NCBI RefSeq assembly: GCF_964355755.1
Contig: NC_092671.1
Coordinates: 21,666,001 to 21,730,000, forward strand
Reading direction: 5' to 3'
Length of the DNA: 64,000 nucleotides
Source of the DNA: Antedon mediterranea
Lineage: Eukaryota > Echinodermata > Crinoidea > Comatulida > Antedonidae
Part shown: piece by piece, positions 25,562 through 39,760 of the stretch
Numbering within the stretch: position 1 is the first letter of the stretch
Layout of the letters: each line of letters begins with the position of its first letter
The notes under the pieces: generated by a model
The model's input: only the letters and a program-made list of their open reading frames with translations
Told to the model about the DNA's origin: nothing
Database searches by the model: none
Translations under genes and position numbers: made by a program

Positions 25562-25648
25562 GTTTTAGACCATTTTGAGCATATCGATAACACTTTTCAC
25601 ACAAAAACATCAAAGAGCACAATATAGCTTAATATCGTATTTAAAAAC
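25562..25648 (+). repeat. Type C satellite monomer, exemplar (87 bp)
   Basis: This type begins gagcatatcgataacac after the shared box and carries the diagnostic stretch gagcacaatatagcttaat followed by atc(g/t/c)tatttaaaaacg. It is the most divergent type, yet still ends in the intact box cgttttagaccatttt. A shorter form, 86 bp with ctttttacacaaaac, keeps the A-type second half. Type C regularly sits between a B and a D monomer. Confidence 0.93.
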
Positions 25649-25735
25649 GTTTTAGACCATTTTGAGCATTTCGACAAAACTTTTTCACACAAAACACCAA
25701 AGTGCTTAGAATAGCTTCAAATCGCATTTGGAGAC
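25649..25735 (+). repeat. Type D satellite monomer, exemplar (87 bp)
   Basis: This type begins gagcatttcgacaaaac and has tttttcacacaaaacacc instead of cttgttaacataaaaacacc. At 87 bp it is exactly 29 codons long, so runs of D-like monomers keep one reading frame open; this explains the recurrent short open frames seen along the array. Confidence 0.93.
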
Positions 25736-28700
25736 GTTTTAGACCATTTTGTGATTTTCGAAAAAACTTGTTAACATAAAAACATCAAAGGGCTAAGAAT
25801 AGCTTCAAATGGCATTTGGAGACATTTTAGAACAATTAGTGATTTTCGAAAAAACTTGGTTACACAAAAACATCAAAGTGGTTAAAATCACATTATAAAC
25901 CGTTTTAGACCATTTTGAGCATTTCGATAACACTTTTTACACAAAAACATCAAAGTGCTTAGAATAGCTTCAAATCGCATTTGGAGACGTTTTAGACCAT
26001 TTTGTGATTTTTGAAAAAAACTTTTTAACATAAAAACACCAAACTGCTAAGAATAGCTTCAAATCGCATATGGAGACAATTTAGACCATTTTGTGATTTT
26101 CGAAAAAACTTGTTAACATAAAAACACCAAAGTGCTTAGAATACCTTCAAATCGCATTTGGAGACGTTTTAGACCATTTTGTGATTTTCCAAAAAACTTG
26201 TTAACATAAAAACATCAAAGTGTACAGAATAGCTTCAAATCGCATTTGGAGACGTTTTAGACCATTTTGTGATTTTCGAAAAAACTTGTTAACATAAAAA
26301 CACCAAAGTGCTTAGAATAGCTTCAAATCGCATTAGGAGACGTTTTAGACCATTTTGTGATTTTCGAAAAAACTTGTTAACATAAAAACACCAAAGTGCT
26401 TAGAATAGCTTCAAATCGCATTTGGAGACGTTTTAGACCATTTTGTAATTTTCGAAAAAACTTGTTAACATAAAAACACCAAAATGTTTAGAATAGCTTC
26501 AAATCACATTTGGAGACGTTTTAGACCATTTTGTGATTTTCGAAAAAACTTGTTAACACAAAAACACCAAAGTGATTAGAATAGCTTCAAATCGCATTTG
26601 GAGACGTTTTAGACCAATTTGTGCATTTCGATGAAACTTGGTTACGCAAAAATATCAAAGTGCTTAAAATCACATTATAAACCGTTTTAGACCATTTTGA
26701 GCATATCGATAACACTTTTCACACAAAAACATCAAAGAGCACAATATAGCTTAATATCTTATTTAAAAACGTTTTAGACCATTTTGAGCATTTCGACAAA
26801 ACTTTTTCACACAAAACACCAAAGTGCTTAGAATAGCTTCAAATCGCATTTGGAGACGTTTTAGACCATTTTGTGATTTTCGAAAAAACTTGTTAACATA
26901 AAAACATCAAAGTGCTAAGAATAGCTTCAAATCGCATTTGGAGACATTTTAGACCAATTAGTGATTTTCGAAAAAACTTGGTTACACAAAAACATCAAAG
27001 TGGTTAAAATCACATTATAAACCGTTTTAGACCATTTTGAGCATTTCGATAACACTTTTCACACAAAAACATCAAAGTGCTTAGAATAGCTTCAAATCGC
27101 ATTTGGAGACGTTTTAGACCATTTTGTGATTTTCGAAAAAAACTTTTTAACATAAAAACACCAAACTTCTAAGAATAGCTTCAAATCGCATATGGAGACA
27201 ATTTAGACCATTTTGTGATTTTCGAAAAAACTTGTTAACATAAAAACACCAAAGTGCTAAGAATAGCTTCAAATCGCATATGGAGACAATTTAGACCATT
27301 TTGTGATTTTCGAAAAAACTTGTTAACATAAAAACACCAAAGTGCTTAGAATACCTTCAAATCGCATTTGGAGACGTTTAAGACCATTTTGTGATTTTCG
27401 AAAAAACTTGTTAACATAAAAACACCAAAGTGCTTAGAATAGTTTCAAATCGCATTTGGAGACGTTTTAGACCAATTTGTGATTTTCGAAAAAACTTGGT
27501 TACACAAAAACATCAAAGTGGATAAAAGCACATTATAAACCGTTTTAGACCATTTTGAGCATTTCGATAACACATTTCACACAAAAACATCAAAGAGCAC
27601 AAAATAGCTTAATATCGTATTTAAAAACGTTTTAAACCATTTTGAGCATTTCGACAAAACTTTTTCACACAAAACACCAAAGTGTTTAGAAAAGCTTCAA
27701 ATCGCATTTGGAGACGTTTTAGACCATTTTGGGATTTTCGAAAAAACTTGTTAACATAAAAACACCAAAGTGCTTAGAATACCTTCAAATCGCATTTGGA
27801 GACGTTTTAGACCATTTTGTAATTTTCGAAAAAACTTGTTAACATAAAAACACCAAAGTGCTAAGAATAGCTTCAAATCGCATTTGGAGACGTTTTAGAC
27901 CAATTTGTGATTTTCGAAAAAACTTGGTTACACAAAAACATCAAAGTGCTTAAAATCACATTATAAAACCGTTTTAGACCATTTTGAGCATTTCGATAAC
28001 ACTTTTCACAAAAAAACATCAAAGAGCATAAAATAGGTTAATATCGTATTTAAAAACGTTTTAGACCATTTTGAGCATTTCGACAAAACTTTTTCACACA
28101 AAACACCAAAGTGTACAGAATAGCTTAATATCGTATTTAAAAACGTTTTAGACCATTTTGTGATTTTCGAAAAAACTTGTTAACATAAAAACACCAAAAT
28201 GTTTAGAATAGCTTCAAATTGCATTTGGAGACGTTTTAGACCATTTTGTGATTTTCGAAAAAACTTGTTAACACAAAAACACCAAAGTGATTAGAATAGC
28301 TTCAAATCGCATTTGGAGACGTTTTAGACCATTTTGTGATTTTCGAAAAAACTTGTTAACATAAAAACACCAAAGTGATTAGAATAGCTTCAAATCGCAT
28401 TTGGAGACGTTTTAGACCATTTTGTGCATTTCGATGAAACTTGGTTACGCAAAAACATCAATGTGCTTAAAATCACATTATAAACCGTTTTAGACCATTT
28501 TGAGCATATCCATAAAACTTTTTACACAAAACACCAAAGTGCTTAGAATAGCTTCAAATCGCATTTGGAGACGTTTTAGACCATTTTGTGATTTTCGACA
28601 AAACTTTTTCACACAAAACACCAAAGTGCTTAGAATACCTTCAAATCGCATTTGGAGACGTTTTAGACCATTTTGTGATTTTCGAAAAAACTTGTTAACA

Positions 28701-31079
28701 TAAAAACATCAAAGTGTACAGAATAGCTTCAAATCGCATTTGGAGACGTTTTAGACCATTTTGTGATTTTCGAAAAAACTTGTTAACATAAAAACACCAA
28801 AGTGCTTAGAATAGCTTCAAATCGCATTAGGAGACGTTTTAGACCATTTTGTGATTTTCGAAAAAACTTGTTAACATAAAAACACCAAAGTGCTTAGAAT
28901 AGCTTCAAATCGCATTTGGAGACGTTTTAGACCATTTTGTGATTTTCGAAAAAACTTGTTAACATAAAAACACCAAAATGTTTAGAATAGCTTCAAATCG
29001 CATTTGGAGACGTTTTAGACCATTTTGTGATTTTCGAAAAAACTTGTTAACACAAAAACACCAAAGTGATTAGAATAGCTTCAAATCGCATTTGGAGACG
29101 TTTTAGACCATTTTGTGCATTTCGATGAAACTTGGTTACGCAAAAACATCAAAGTGCTTAAAATCACATTATAAACCGTTTTAGACCATTTTGAGCATAT
29201 CGATAACACTTTTCACACAAAAACATCAAAGAGCACAATATAGCTTAATATCGTATTTAAAAACGTTTTAGACCATTTTGAGCATTTCGACAAAACTTTT
29301 TCACACAAAACACCAAAGTGCTTAGAATAGCTTCAAATCGCATTTGGAGACGTTTTAGACCATTTTTTGATTTTCGAAAAAACTTGTTAACATAAAAACA
29401 TCAAAGTGCTAAGAATAGCTTCAAATCGAATTTGGAGACATTTTAGACCAATTATTGATTTTCGAAAAAACTTGGTTACACAAAAACATCAAAGTGGTTA
29501 AAATCACATTATAAACCGTTTTAGACCATTTTGAGCATTTCGATAACACTTTTCACACAAAAACATCAAAGTGCTTAGAATAGCTTCAAATCACATTTGG
29601 AGACGTTTTAGACCATTTTGTGATTTTCGAAAAAAACTTTTTAACATAAAAACACCAAACTGCTAAGAATAGCTTCAAATCGCATATGGAGACAATTTAG
29701 ACCATTTTGTGATTTTCGAAAAAACTTGTTAACATAAAAACACCAAAGTGCTTAGAATACCTTCAAATCGCATTTGGAGACATTTTAGACCATTTTGTGA
29801 TTTTCGAAAAAACTTGTTAACATAAAAACATCAAAGTGCTAAGAATAGCTTCCAATCGCATTTGGAGACGTTTTAGACCATTTTGTGATTTTCGAAAACA
29901 ACTTGTTAACATAAAAACACCAAAGTGCTTAGAATAGCTTCAAATCGCATTTGGAGACGTTTTAGACCAATTTGTGATTTTCGAAAAAACTTGGTTACAC
30001 AAAAACATCAAAGTGGATAAAATCACATTATAACCCGTTTTAGACCATTTTGAGCATATCGATAACACTTTTCACACAAAAACATCAAAGACCACAATAT
30101 AGCTTAATATCGTATTTAAAAACGTTTTAGACCATTTTGAGCATTTCGACAAAACTTTTTCACACAAAACACCAAAGTGCTTAGAATAGCTTCAAATCGC
30201 ATTTGGAGACGTTTTAGACCATTTTGTGATTTTCGAAAAAACTTGTTAACATAAAAACATCAAAGTGCTAAGAATAGCTTCAAATCGCATTTGGAGACAT
30301 TTTAGACCAATTAGTGATTTTCGAAAAAACTTGGTTACACAAAAACATCAAAGTGGTTAAAATCACATTGTAAACCGTTTTAGACCATTTTGAGCATTTC
30401 GATAACACTTTTCACACAAAAACATCAAAGTGCTTAGAATAGCTTCAAATCGCATTTGGAGACGTTTTAGACCATTTTGTGATTTTCGAAAAAAACTTTT
30501 TAACATAAAAACACCAAACTGCTAAGAATAGCTTCAAATCGCATATGGAGACAATTTAGACCATTTTGTGATTTTCGAAAAAACTTGTTAACATAAAAAC
30601 ACCAAAGTGCTTAGAATACCTTCAAATCGCATTTGGAGACATTTTAGACCATTTTGTGATTTTCGAAAAAACTTGTTAACATAAAAACATCAAAGTGCTA
30701 AGAATAGCTTCCAATCGCATTTGGAGACGTTTTAGACCATTTTGTGATTTTCGAAAACAACTTGTTAACATAAAAACACCAAAGTGCTTAGAATAGCTTC
30801 AAATCGCATTTGGAGACGTTTTAGACCAATTTGTGATTTTCGAAAAAACTTGGTTACACAAAAACATCAAAGTGGATAAAATCACATTATAAACCGTTTT
30901 AGACCATTTTGAGCATTTCGATAACACATTTCACACAAAAACATCAAAGAGCACAAAATAGCTTAATATCGTATTTAAAAACGTTTTAAACCATTTTGAG
31001 CATTTCGACAAAACTTTTTCACACAAAACACCAAAGTGTACAGAATAGCTTCAAATCGCATTTGGAGACGTTTTAGACC

Positions 31080-34000
31080 ATTTTGTGATTTTCGAAAAAA
31101 CTTGTTAATATAAAAACACCAAAGTACTTAGAATAGCTTCAAATCGCATTTGGAGACGTTGTAGACCATTTTGTGATTTTCGAAAAAACTTGTTAACATA
31201 AAAACACCAAAGTTTACAGAATAGCTTCAAATCGCATTTGGAGACGTTTTAGACAATTTTGTGCATTTCGATGAAACTTGGTTACACAAAAACATCAAAG
31301 TGCTTAAAATCACATTATAAACCGTTTTAGACCATTTGAGCATTTCCATAACACTTTTCACACAAAAACATCAAAGGGCACAATATAGCTTAATATCCTA
31401 TTTAAAAACGTTTTAGACCATTTTGAGCATTTCGACAAAACTTTTTCACACAAAACACCAAAGTGCTTAGAATACCTTCAAATCGCATTTGGAGACGTTT
31501 TAGACCATTTTGTGATTTTCGAAAAAACTTGTTAACATAAAAACACCAAAGTGCTTAGAATAGCTTCAAATCGCATTTGGAGACGTTTTAGACCATTTTG
31601 TGATTTTCGAAAAAACTTGTTAACATAAAAACACCAAAGTGTTTAGAAAAGCTTCAAATCGCATTTGGAGACGTTTTAGACCATTTTGTGATTTTCGAAA
31701 AAACTTGTTAACATAAAAACACCAAAGTGTTTAGAAAAGCTTCAAATCGCATTTGGAGACGTTTTAGACCATTTTGGGATTTTCGAAAAAACTTGTTAAC
31801 ATAAAAACACCAAAGTGCTTAGAATAGCTTCAAATCGCATTTGGAGACGTTTTAGACCATTTTGTAATTTTCAAAAAAACTTGTTAACATAAAAACACCA
31901 AAGTTCTTAGAATAGCTTCAAATCGCATTTGGAGACGTTTTAGACCATTTTGTGCATTTCGATGAAACTTGGTTACACAAAAACATCAAAGTGCTTAAAA
32001 TCACATTATAAACCGTTTTAGACCATTTGAGCATTTCGATAACACTTTTCACACAAAAACATCAAAGGGCACAATATAGCTTAATATCCTATTTAAAAAC
32101 GTTTTAGACCATTTTGAGCATTTCGACAAAACTTTTTCACACAAAACACCAAAGTGCTTAGAATACCTTCAAATCGCATTTGGAGACGTTTTAGACAATT
32201 TTGTGATTTTCGAAAAAACTTGTTAACATAAAAACATCAAAGTTTACAGAATAGCTTCAAATCGCATTTGGAGACGTTTTAGACAATTTTGTGATTTTCG
32301 AAAAAACTTGTTAACATAAAAACACCAAAGTGCTTAGAATAGCTTCAAATCGAATTGGGAGACGTTTTAGACCATTTTGTGATTTTCGAAAAAACTTGTT
32401 AACATAAAAACATCAAAGTGTACAGAATAGCTTCAAATCGCATTTGGAGACGTTTTAGACCATTTTGTGATTTTCGAAAAAACTTGTTAACATAAAAACA
32501 CCAAAGTGCTTAGAATAGCTTCAAATCGCATTTGGAGACGTTTTAAACCATTTTGTGATTTTCGAAAAAACTTGTTAACATAAAAACACCAAAATGTTTA
32601 GAATAGCTTCAAATCGCATTTGGAGACGTTTTAGACCATTTTGTGATTTTCGAAAAAACTTGTTAACACAAAAACACCAAAGTGATTAGAATAGCTTCAA
32701 ATCGCATTTGGAGACGTTTTAGACCATTTTGTGCATTTCGATGAAACTTGGTTACGCAAAAACATCAAAGTGCTTAAAATCACATATAAACCGTTTTAGA
32801 CCATTTTGAGCATATCGATAACACTTTTTACACAAAACACCAAAGTGCTTAGAATAGCTTCAAATCGCATTTGGAGACGTTTTAGACCATTTTGTGATTT
32901 TCGACAAAACTTTTTCACACAAAACACCAAAGTGCTTAGAATACCTTCAAATCGCATTTGGAGACGTTTTAGACCATTTTGTGATTTTCGAAAAAACTTG
33001 TTAACATAAAAACATCAAAGTGTACAGAATAGCTTCAAATCGCATTTGGAGACGTTTTAGACCATTTTGTGATTTTCGAAAAAACTTGTTAACATAAAAA
33101 CACCAAAGTGCTTAGAATAGCTTCAAATCGCATTAGGAGACGTTTTAGACCATTTTGTGATTTTCGAAAAAACTTGTTAACATAAAAACACCAAAGTGCT
33201 TAGAATAGCTTCAAATCGCATTTGGAGACGTTTTAGACCATTTTGTGATTTTCGAAAAAACTTGTTAACATAAAAACACCAAAATGTTTAGAATAGCTTC
33301 AAATCGCATTTGGAGACGTTTTAGACCATTTTGTGATTTTCGAGAAAACTTGTTAACACAAAAACACCAAAGTGATTAGAATAGCTTCAAATCGCATTTG
33401 GAGACGTTTTAGACCATTTTGTGCATTTCGATGAAACTTGGTTACGCAAAAACATCAAAGTGCTTAAAATCACATTATAAACCGTTTTAGACCATTTTGA
33501 GCATATCGATAACACTTTTCACACAAAAACATCAAAGAGCACAATATAGCTTAATATCGTATTTAAAAACGTTTTAGACCATTTTGAGCATTTCGACAAA
33601 ACTTTTTCACACAAAACACCAAAGTGCTTAGAATAGCTTCAAATCGCATTTGGAGACGTTTTAGACCATTTTGTGATTTTCGAAAAAACTTGTTAACATA
33701 AAAACATCAAAGGGCTAAGAATAGCTTCAAATCGCATTTGGAGACATTTTAGACCAATTAGTGATTTTCGAAAAAACTTGGTTACACAAAAACATCAAAG
33801 TGGTTAAAATCACATTATAAACCGTTTTAGACCATTTTGAGCATTTCGATAACACTTTTTACACAAAAACATCAAAGTGCTTAGAATAGCTTCAAATCGC
33901 ATTTGGAGACGTTTTAGACCATTTTGTGATTTTTGAAAAAAACTTTTTAACATATAAACACCAAACTGCTAAGAATAGCTTCAAATCGCATATGGAGACA

Positions 34001-34097
34001 ATTTAGACCATTTTGTGATTTTCGAAAAAACTTGTTAACATAAAAACACCAAAGTGCTTAGAATACCTTCAAATCGCATTTGGAGACATTTTAGACC
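31080..34097. repeat. 3.1-kb nested tandem duplication, first sub-copy (left 14.5-kb copy)
   Basis: Markers ttaatataaaaacac and gttgtagacc recur 3018 bp apart (31105 and 34123). The expected spacing, seen in the right 14.5-kb copy, is 3107. The 89-bp shortfall equals one gattag monomer plus one T lost from cacattataaacc at about 32785, so this sub-copy alone suffered deletion. Confidence 0.87.
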
Positions 34098-37000
34098 ATT
34101 TTGTGATTTTCGAAAAAACTTGTTAATATAAAAACACCAAAGTACTTAGAATAGCTTCAAATCGCATTTGGAGACGTTGTAGACCATTTTGTGATTTTCG
34201 AAAAAACTTGTTAACATAAAAACACCAAAGTTTACAGAATAGCTTCAAATCGCATTTGGAGACGTTTTAGACAATTTTGTGCATTTCGATGAAACTTGGT
34301 TACACAAAAACATCAAAGTGCTTAAAATCACATTATAAACCGTTTTAGACCATTTGAGCATTTCCATAACACTTTTCACACAAAAACATCAAAGGGCACA
34401 ATATAGCTTAATATCCTATTTAAAAACGTTTTAGACCATTTTGAGCATTTCGACAAAACTTTTTCACACAAAACACCAAAGTGCTTAGAATACCTTCAAA
34501 TCGCATTTGGAGACGTTTTAGACCATTTTGTGATTTTCGAAAAAACTTGTTAACATAAAAACACCAAAGTGCTTAGAATAGCTTCAAATCGCATTTGGAG
34601 ACGTTTTAGACCATTTTGTGATTTTCGAAAAAACTTGTTAACATAAAAACACCAAAGTGTTTAGAAAAGCTTCAAATCGCATTTGGAGACGTTTTAGACC
34701 ATTTTGTGATTTTCGAAAAAACTTGTTAACATAAAAACACCAAAGTGTTTAGAAAAGCTTCAAATCGCATTTGGAGACGTTTTAGACCATTTTGGGATTT
34801 TCGAAAAAACTTGTTAACATAAAAACACCAAAGTGCTTAGAATAGCTTCAAATCGCATTTGGAGACGTTTTAGACCATTTTGTAATTTTCAAAAAAACTT
34901 GTTAACATAAAAACACCAAAGTTCTTAGAATAGCTTCAAATCGCATTTGGAGACGTTTTAGACCATTTTGTGCATTTCGATGAAACTTGGTTACACAAAA
35001 ACATCAAAGTGCTTAAAATCACATTATAAACCGTTTTAGACCATTTGAGCATTTCGATAACACTTTTCACACAAAAACATCAAAGGGCACAATATAGCTT
35101 AATATCCTATTTAAAAACGTTTTAGACCATTTTGAGCATTTCGACAAAACTTTTTCACACAAAACACCAAAGTGCTTAGAATACCTTCAAATCGCATTTG
35201 GAGACGTTTTAGACAATTTTGTGATTTTCGAAAAAACTTGTTAACATAAAAACATCAAAGTTTACAGAATAGCTTCAAATCGCATTTGGAGACGTTTTAG
35301 ACAATTTTGTGATTTTCGAAAAAACTTGTTAACATAAAAACACCAAAGTGCTTAGAATAGCTTCAAATCGCATTGGGAGACGTTTTAGACCATTTTGTGA
35401 TTTTCGAAAAAACTTGTTAACATAAAAACATCAAAGTGTACAGAATAGCTTCAAATCGCATTTGGAGACGTTTTAGACCATTTTGTGATTTTCGAAAAAA
35501 CTTGTTAACATAAAAACACCAAAGTGCTTAGAATTGCTTCAAATCGCATTTGGAGACGTTTTAAACCATTTTGTGATTTTCGAAAAAACTTGTTAACATA
35601 AAAACACCAAAATGTTTAGAATAGCTTCAAATCGCATTTGGAGACGTTTTAGACCATTTTGTGATTTTCGAAAAAACTTGTTAACACAAAAACACCAAAG
35701 TGATTAGAATAGCTTCAAATCGCATTTGGAGACGTTTTAGACCATTTTGTGATTTTCGAAAAAACTTGTTAACATAAAAACACCAAAGTGATTAGAATAG
35801 CTTCAAATCGCATTTGGAGACGTTTTAGACCATTTTGTGCATTTCGATGAAACTTGGTTACGCAAAAACATCAAAGTGCTTAAAATCACATTATAAACCG
35901 TTTTAGACCATTTTGAGCATATCGATAACACTTTTTACACAAAACACCAAAGTGCTTAGAATAGCTTCAAATCGCATTTGGAGACGTTTTAGACCATTTT
36001 GTGATTTTCGACAAAACTTTTTCACACAAAACACCAAAGTGCTTAGAATACCTTCAAATCGCATTTGGAGACGTTTTAGACCATTTTGTGATTTTCGAAA
36101 AAACTTGTTAACATAAAAACATCAAAGTGTACAGAATAGCTTCAAATCGCATTTGGAGACGTTTTAGACCATTTTGTGATTTTCGAAAAAACTTGTTAAC
36201 ATAAAAACACCAAAGTGCTTAGAATAGCTTCAAATCGCATTAGGAGACGTTTTAGACCATTTTGTGATTTTCGAAAAAACTTGTTAACATAAAAACACCA
36301 AAGTGCTTAGAATAGCTTCAAATCGCATTTGGAGACGTTTTAGACCATTTTGTGATTTTCGAAAAAACTTGTTAACATAAAAACACCAAAATGTTTAGAA
36401 TAGCTTCAAATCGCATTTGGAGACGTTTTAGACCATTTTGTGATTTTCGAAAAAACTTGTTAACACAAAAACACCAAAGTGATTAGAATAGCTTCAAATC
36501 GCATTTGGAGACGTTTTAGACCATTTTGTGCATTTCGATGAAACTTGGTTACGCAAAAACATCAAAGTGCTTAAAATCACATTATAAACCGTTTTAGACC
36601 ATTTTGAGCATATCGATAACACTTTTCACACAAAAACATCAAAGAGCACAATATAGCTTAATATCGTATTTAAAAACGTTTTAGACCATTTTGAGCATTT
36701 CGACAAAACTTTTTCACACAAAACACCAAAGTGCTTAGAATAGCTTCAAATCGCATTTGGAGACGTTTTAGACCATTTTGTGATTTTCGAAAAAACTTGT
36801 TAACATAAAAACATCAAAGGGCTAAGAATAGCTTCAAATCGCATTTGGAGACATTTTAGACCAATTAGTGATTTTCGAAAAAACTTGGTTACACAAAAAC
36901 ATCAAAGTGGTTAAAATCACATTATAAACCGTTTTAGACCATTTTGAGCATTTCGATAACACTTTTTACACAAAAACATCAAAGTGCTTAGAATAGCTTC

Positions 37001-37204
37001 AAATCGCATTTGGAGACGTTTTAGACCATTTTGTGATTTTTGAAAAAAACTTTTTAACATATAAACACCAAACTGCTAAGAATAGCTTCAAATCGCATAT
37101 GGAGACAATTTAGACCATTTTGTGATTTTCGAAAAAACTTGTTAACATAAAAACACCAAAGTGCTTAGAATACCTTCAAATCGCATTTGGAGACATTTTA
37201 GACC
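34098..37204. repeat. 3.1-kb nested tandem duplication, second sub-copy (left 14.5-kb copy)
   Basis: This follows the first sub-copy directly. The junction is visible as gacattttagacc running into the ttaatata monomer at 34087-34127, a combination not present at the start of the first sub-copy, where the preceding monomer is gtgtacag. The 67-codon open frames near 32806 and 35913 are a convenient marker of the unit. Confidence 0.87.
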
Positions 37205-39258
37205 ATTTTGTGATTTTCGAAAAAACTTGTTAACATAAAAACATCAAAGTGCTAAGAATAGCTTCCAATCGCATTTGGAGACGTTTTAGACCATTTTGTG
37301 ATTTTCGAAAACAACTTGTTAACATAAAAACACCAAAGTGCTTAGAATAGCTTCAAATCGCATTTGGAGACGTTTTAGACCAATTTGTGATTTTCGAAAA
37401 AACTTGGTTACACAAAAACATCAAAGTGGATAAAATCACATTATAAACCGTTTTAGACCATTTTGAGCATATCGATAACACTTTTCACACAAAAACATCA
37501 AAGACCACAATATAGCTTAATATCGTATTTAAAAACGTTTTAGACCATTTTGAGCATTTCGACAAAACTTTTTCACACAAAACACCAAAGTGCTTAGAAT
37601 AGCTTCAAATCGCATTTGGAGACGTTTTAGACCATTTTGTGATTTTCGAAAAAACTTGTTAACATAAAAACATCAAAGTGCTAAGAATAGCTTCAAATCG
37701 AATTTGGAGACATTTTAGACCAATTAGTGATTTTCGAAAAAACTTGGTTACACAAAAACATCAAAGTGGTTAAAATCACATTATAAACCGTTTTAGACCA
37801 TTTTGAGCATTTCGATAACACTTTTCACACAAAAACATCAAAGTGCTTAGAATAGCTTCAAATCGCATTTGGAGACGTTTTAGACCATTTTGTGATTTTC
37901 GAAAAAAACTTTTTAACATAAAAACACCAAACTGCTAAGAATAGCTTCAAATCGCATATGGAGACAATTTAGACCATTTTGTGATTTTCGAAAAAACTTG
38001 TTAACATAAAAACACCAAAGTGCTTAGAATACCTTCAAATCGCATTTGGAGACATTTTAGACCATTTTGTGATTTTCGAAAAAACTTGTTAACATAAAAA
38101 CATCAAAGTGCTAAGAATAGCTTCCAATCGCATTTGGAGACGTTTTAGACTATTTTGTGATTTTCGAAAACAACTTGTTAACATAAAAACACCAAAGTGC
38201 TTAGAATAGCTTCAAATCGCATTTGGAGACGTTTTAGACCAATTTGTGATTTTCGAAAAAACTTGGTTACACAAAAACATCAAAGTGGATAAAATCACAT
38301 TATAAACCGTTTTAGACCATTTTGAGCATTTCGATAACACATTTCACACAAAAACATCAAAGAGCACAAAATAGCTTAATATCGTATTTAAAAACGTTTT
38401 AAACCATTTTGAGCATTTCGACAAAACTTTTTCACATAAAACACCAAAGTGTACAGAATAGCTTCAAATCGCATTTGGAGACGTTTTAGACCATTTTGTG
38501 ATTTTCGAAAAAACTTGTTAATATAAAAACACCAAAGTACTTAGAATAGCTTCAAATCGCATTTGGAGACGTTGTAGACCATTTTGTGATTTTCGAAAAA
38601 ACTTGTTAACATAAAAACACCAAAGTTTACAGAATAGCTTCAAATCGCATTTGGAGACGTTTTAGACAATTTTGTGCATTTCGATGAAACTTGGTTACAC
38701 AAAAACATCAAAGTGCTTAAAATCACATTATAAACCGTTTTAGACCATTTGAGGATTTCCATAACACTTTTCACACAAAAACATCAAAGGGCACAATATA
38801 GCTTAATATCCTATTTAAAAACGTTTTAGACCATTTTGAGCATTTCGACAAAACTTTTTCACACAAAACACCAAAGTGCTTAGAATACCTTCAAATCGCA
38901 TTTGGAGACGTTTTAGACCATTTTGTGATTTTCGAAAAAACTTAACATAAAAACATCAAAGTTTACAGAATAGCTTCAAATCGCATTTGGAGACGTTTTA
39001 AACCATTTTGTGATTTTCGAAAAAACTTGTTAACATAAAAACACCAAAATGTTTAGAATAGCTTCAAATCGCATTTGGAGACGTTTTAGACCATTTTGTG
39101 ATTTTCGAAAAAACTTGTTAACACAAAAACACCAAAGTGATTAGAATAGCTTCAAATCGCATTTGGAGACGTTTTAGACCATTTTGTGATTTTCGAAAAA
39201 ACTTGTTAACATAAAAACACCAAAGTGATTAGAATAGCTTCAAATCGCATTTGGAGAC

Positions 39259-39760
39259 GTTTTAGACCATTTTGTGCATTTCGATGAAACTTGGTTACGC
39301 AAAAACATCAAAGTGCTTAAAATCACATTATAAACCGTTTTAGACCATTTTGAGCATATCGATAACACTTTTTACACAAAACGCTAAAGTGCTTAGAATA
39401 GCTTCAAATCGCATTTGGAGACGTTTTAGACCATTTTGTGATTTTCGACAAAACTTTTTCACACAAAACACCAAAGTGCTTAGAATACCTTCAAATCGCA
39501 TTTGGAGACGTTTTAGACCATTTTGTGCATTTCGATGAAACTTGGTTACGCAAAAACATCAAAGTGCTTAAAATCACATTATAAACCGTTTTAGACCATT
39601 TTGAGCATATCGATAACACTTTTTACACAAAACGCTAAAGTGCTTAGAATAGCTTCAAATCGCATTTGGAGACGTTTTAGACCATTTTGTGATTTTCGAC
39701 AAAACTTTTTCACACAAAACACCAAAGTGCTTAGAATACCTTCAAATCGCATTTGGAGAC
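39259..39760. repeat. 251-bp tandem duplication of a B-C-D monomer trio (left 14.5-kb copy)
   Basis: Units 39259-39509 and 39510-39760 each hold one 78-bp B, one 86-bp C-like and one 87-bp D-like monomer (sum 251). Both carry the private change aaaacgctaaag. This is the smallest clear duplication in the nested series. Confidence 0.92.

Larger units (their letters stand above)
24307..26379. repeat. Higher-order satellite block left of the 14.5-kb duplication
   Basis: This stretch holds the standard series of monomers (aaatgttt, gattag, B, C, D, gtgtacag, cattagg types). It is related to 55.49 kb onward at an offset of 31002 bp, falling by one monomer further on. A private aatggcatttgg is seen near 25808. 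No SINE or other insertion is present. Confidence 0.75.
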
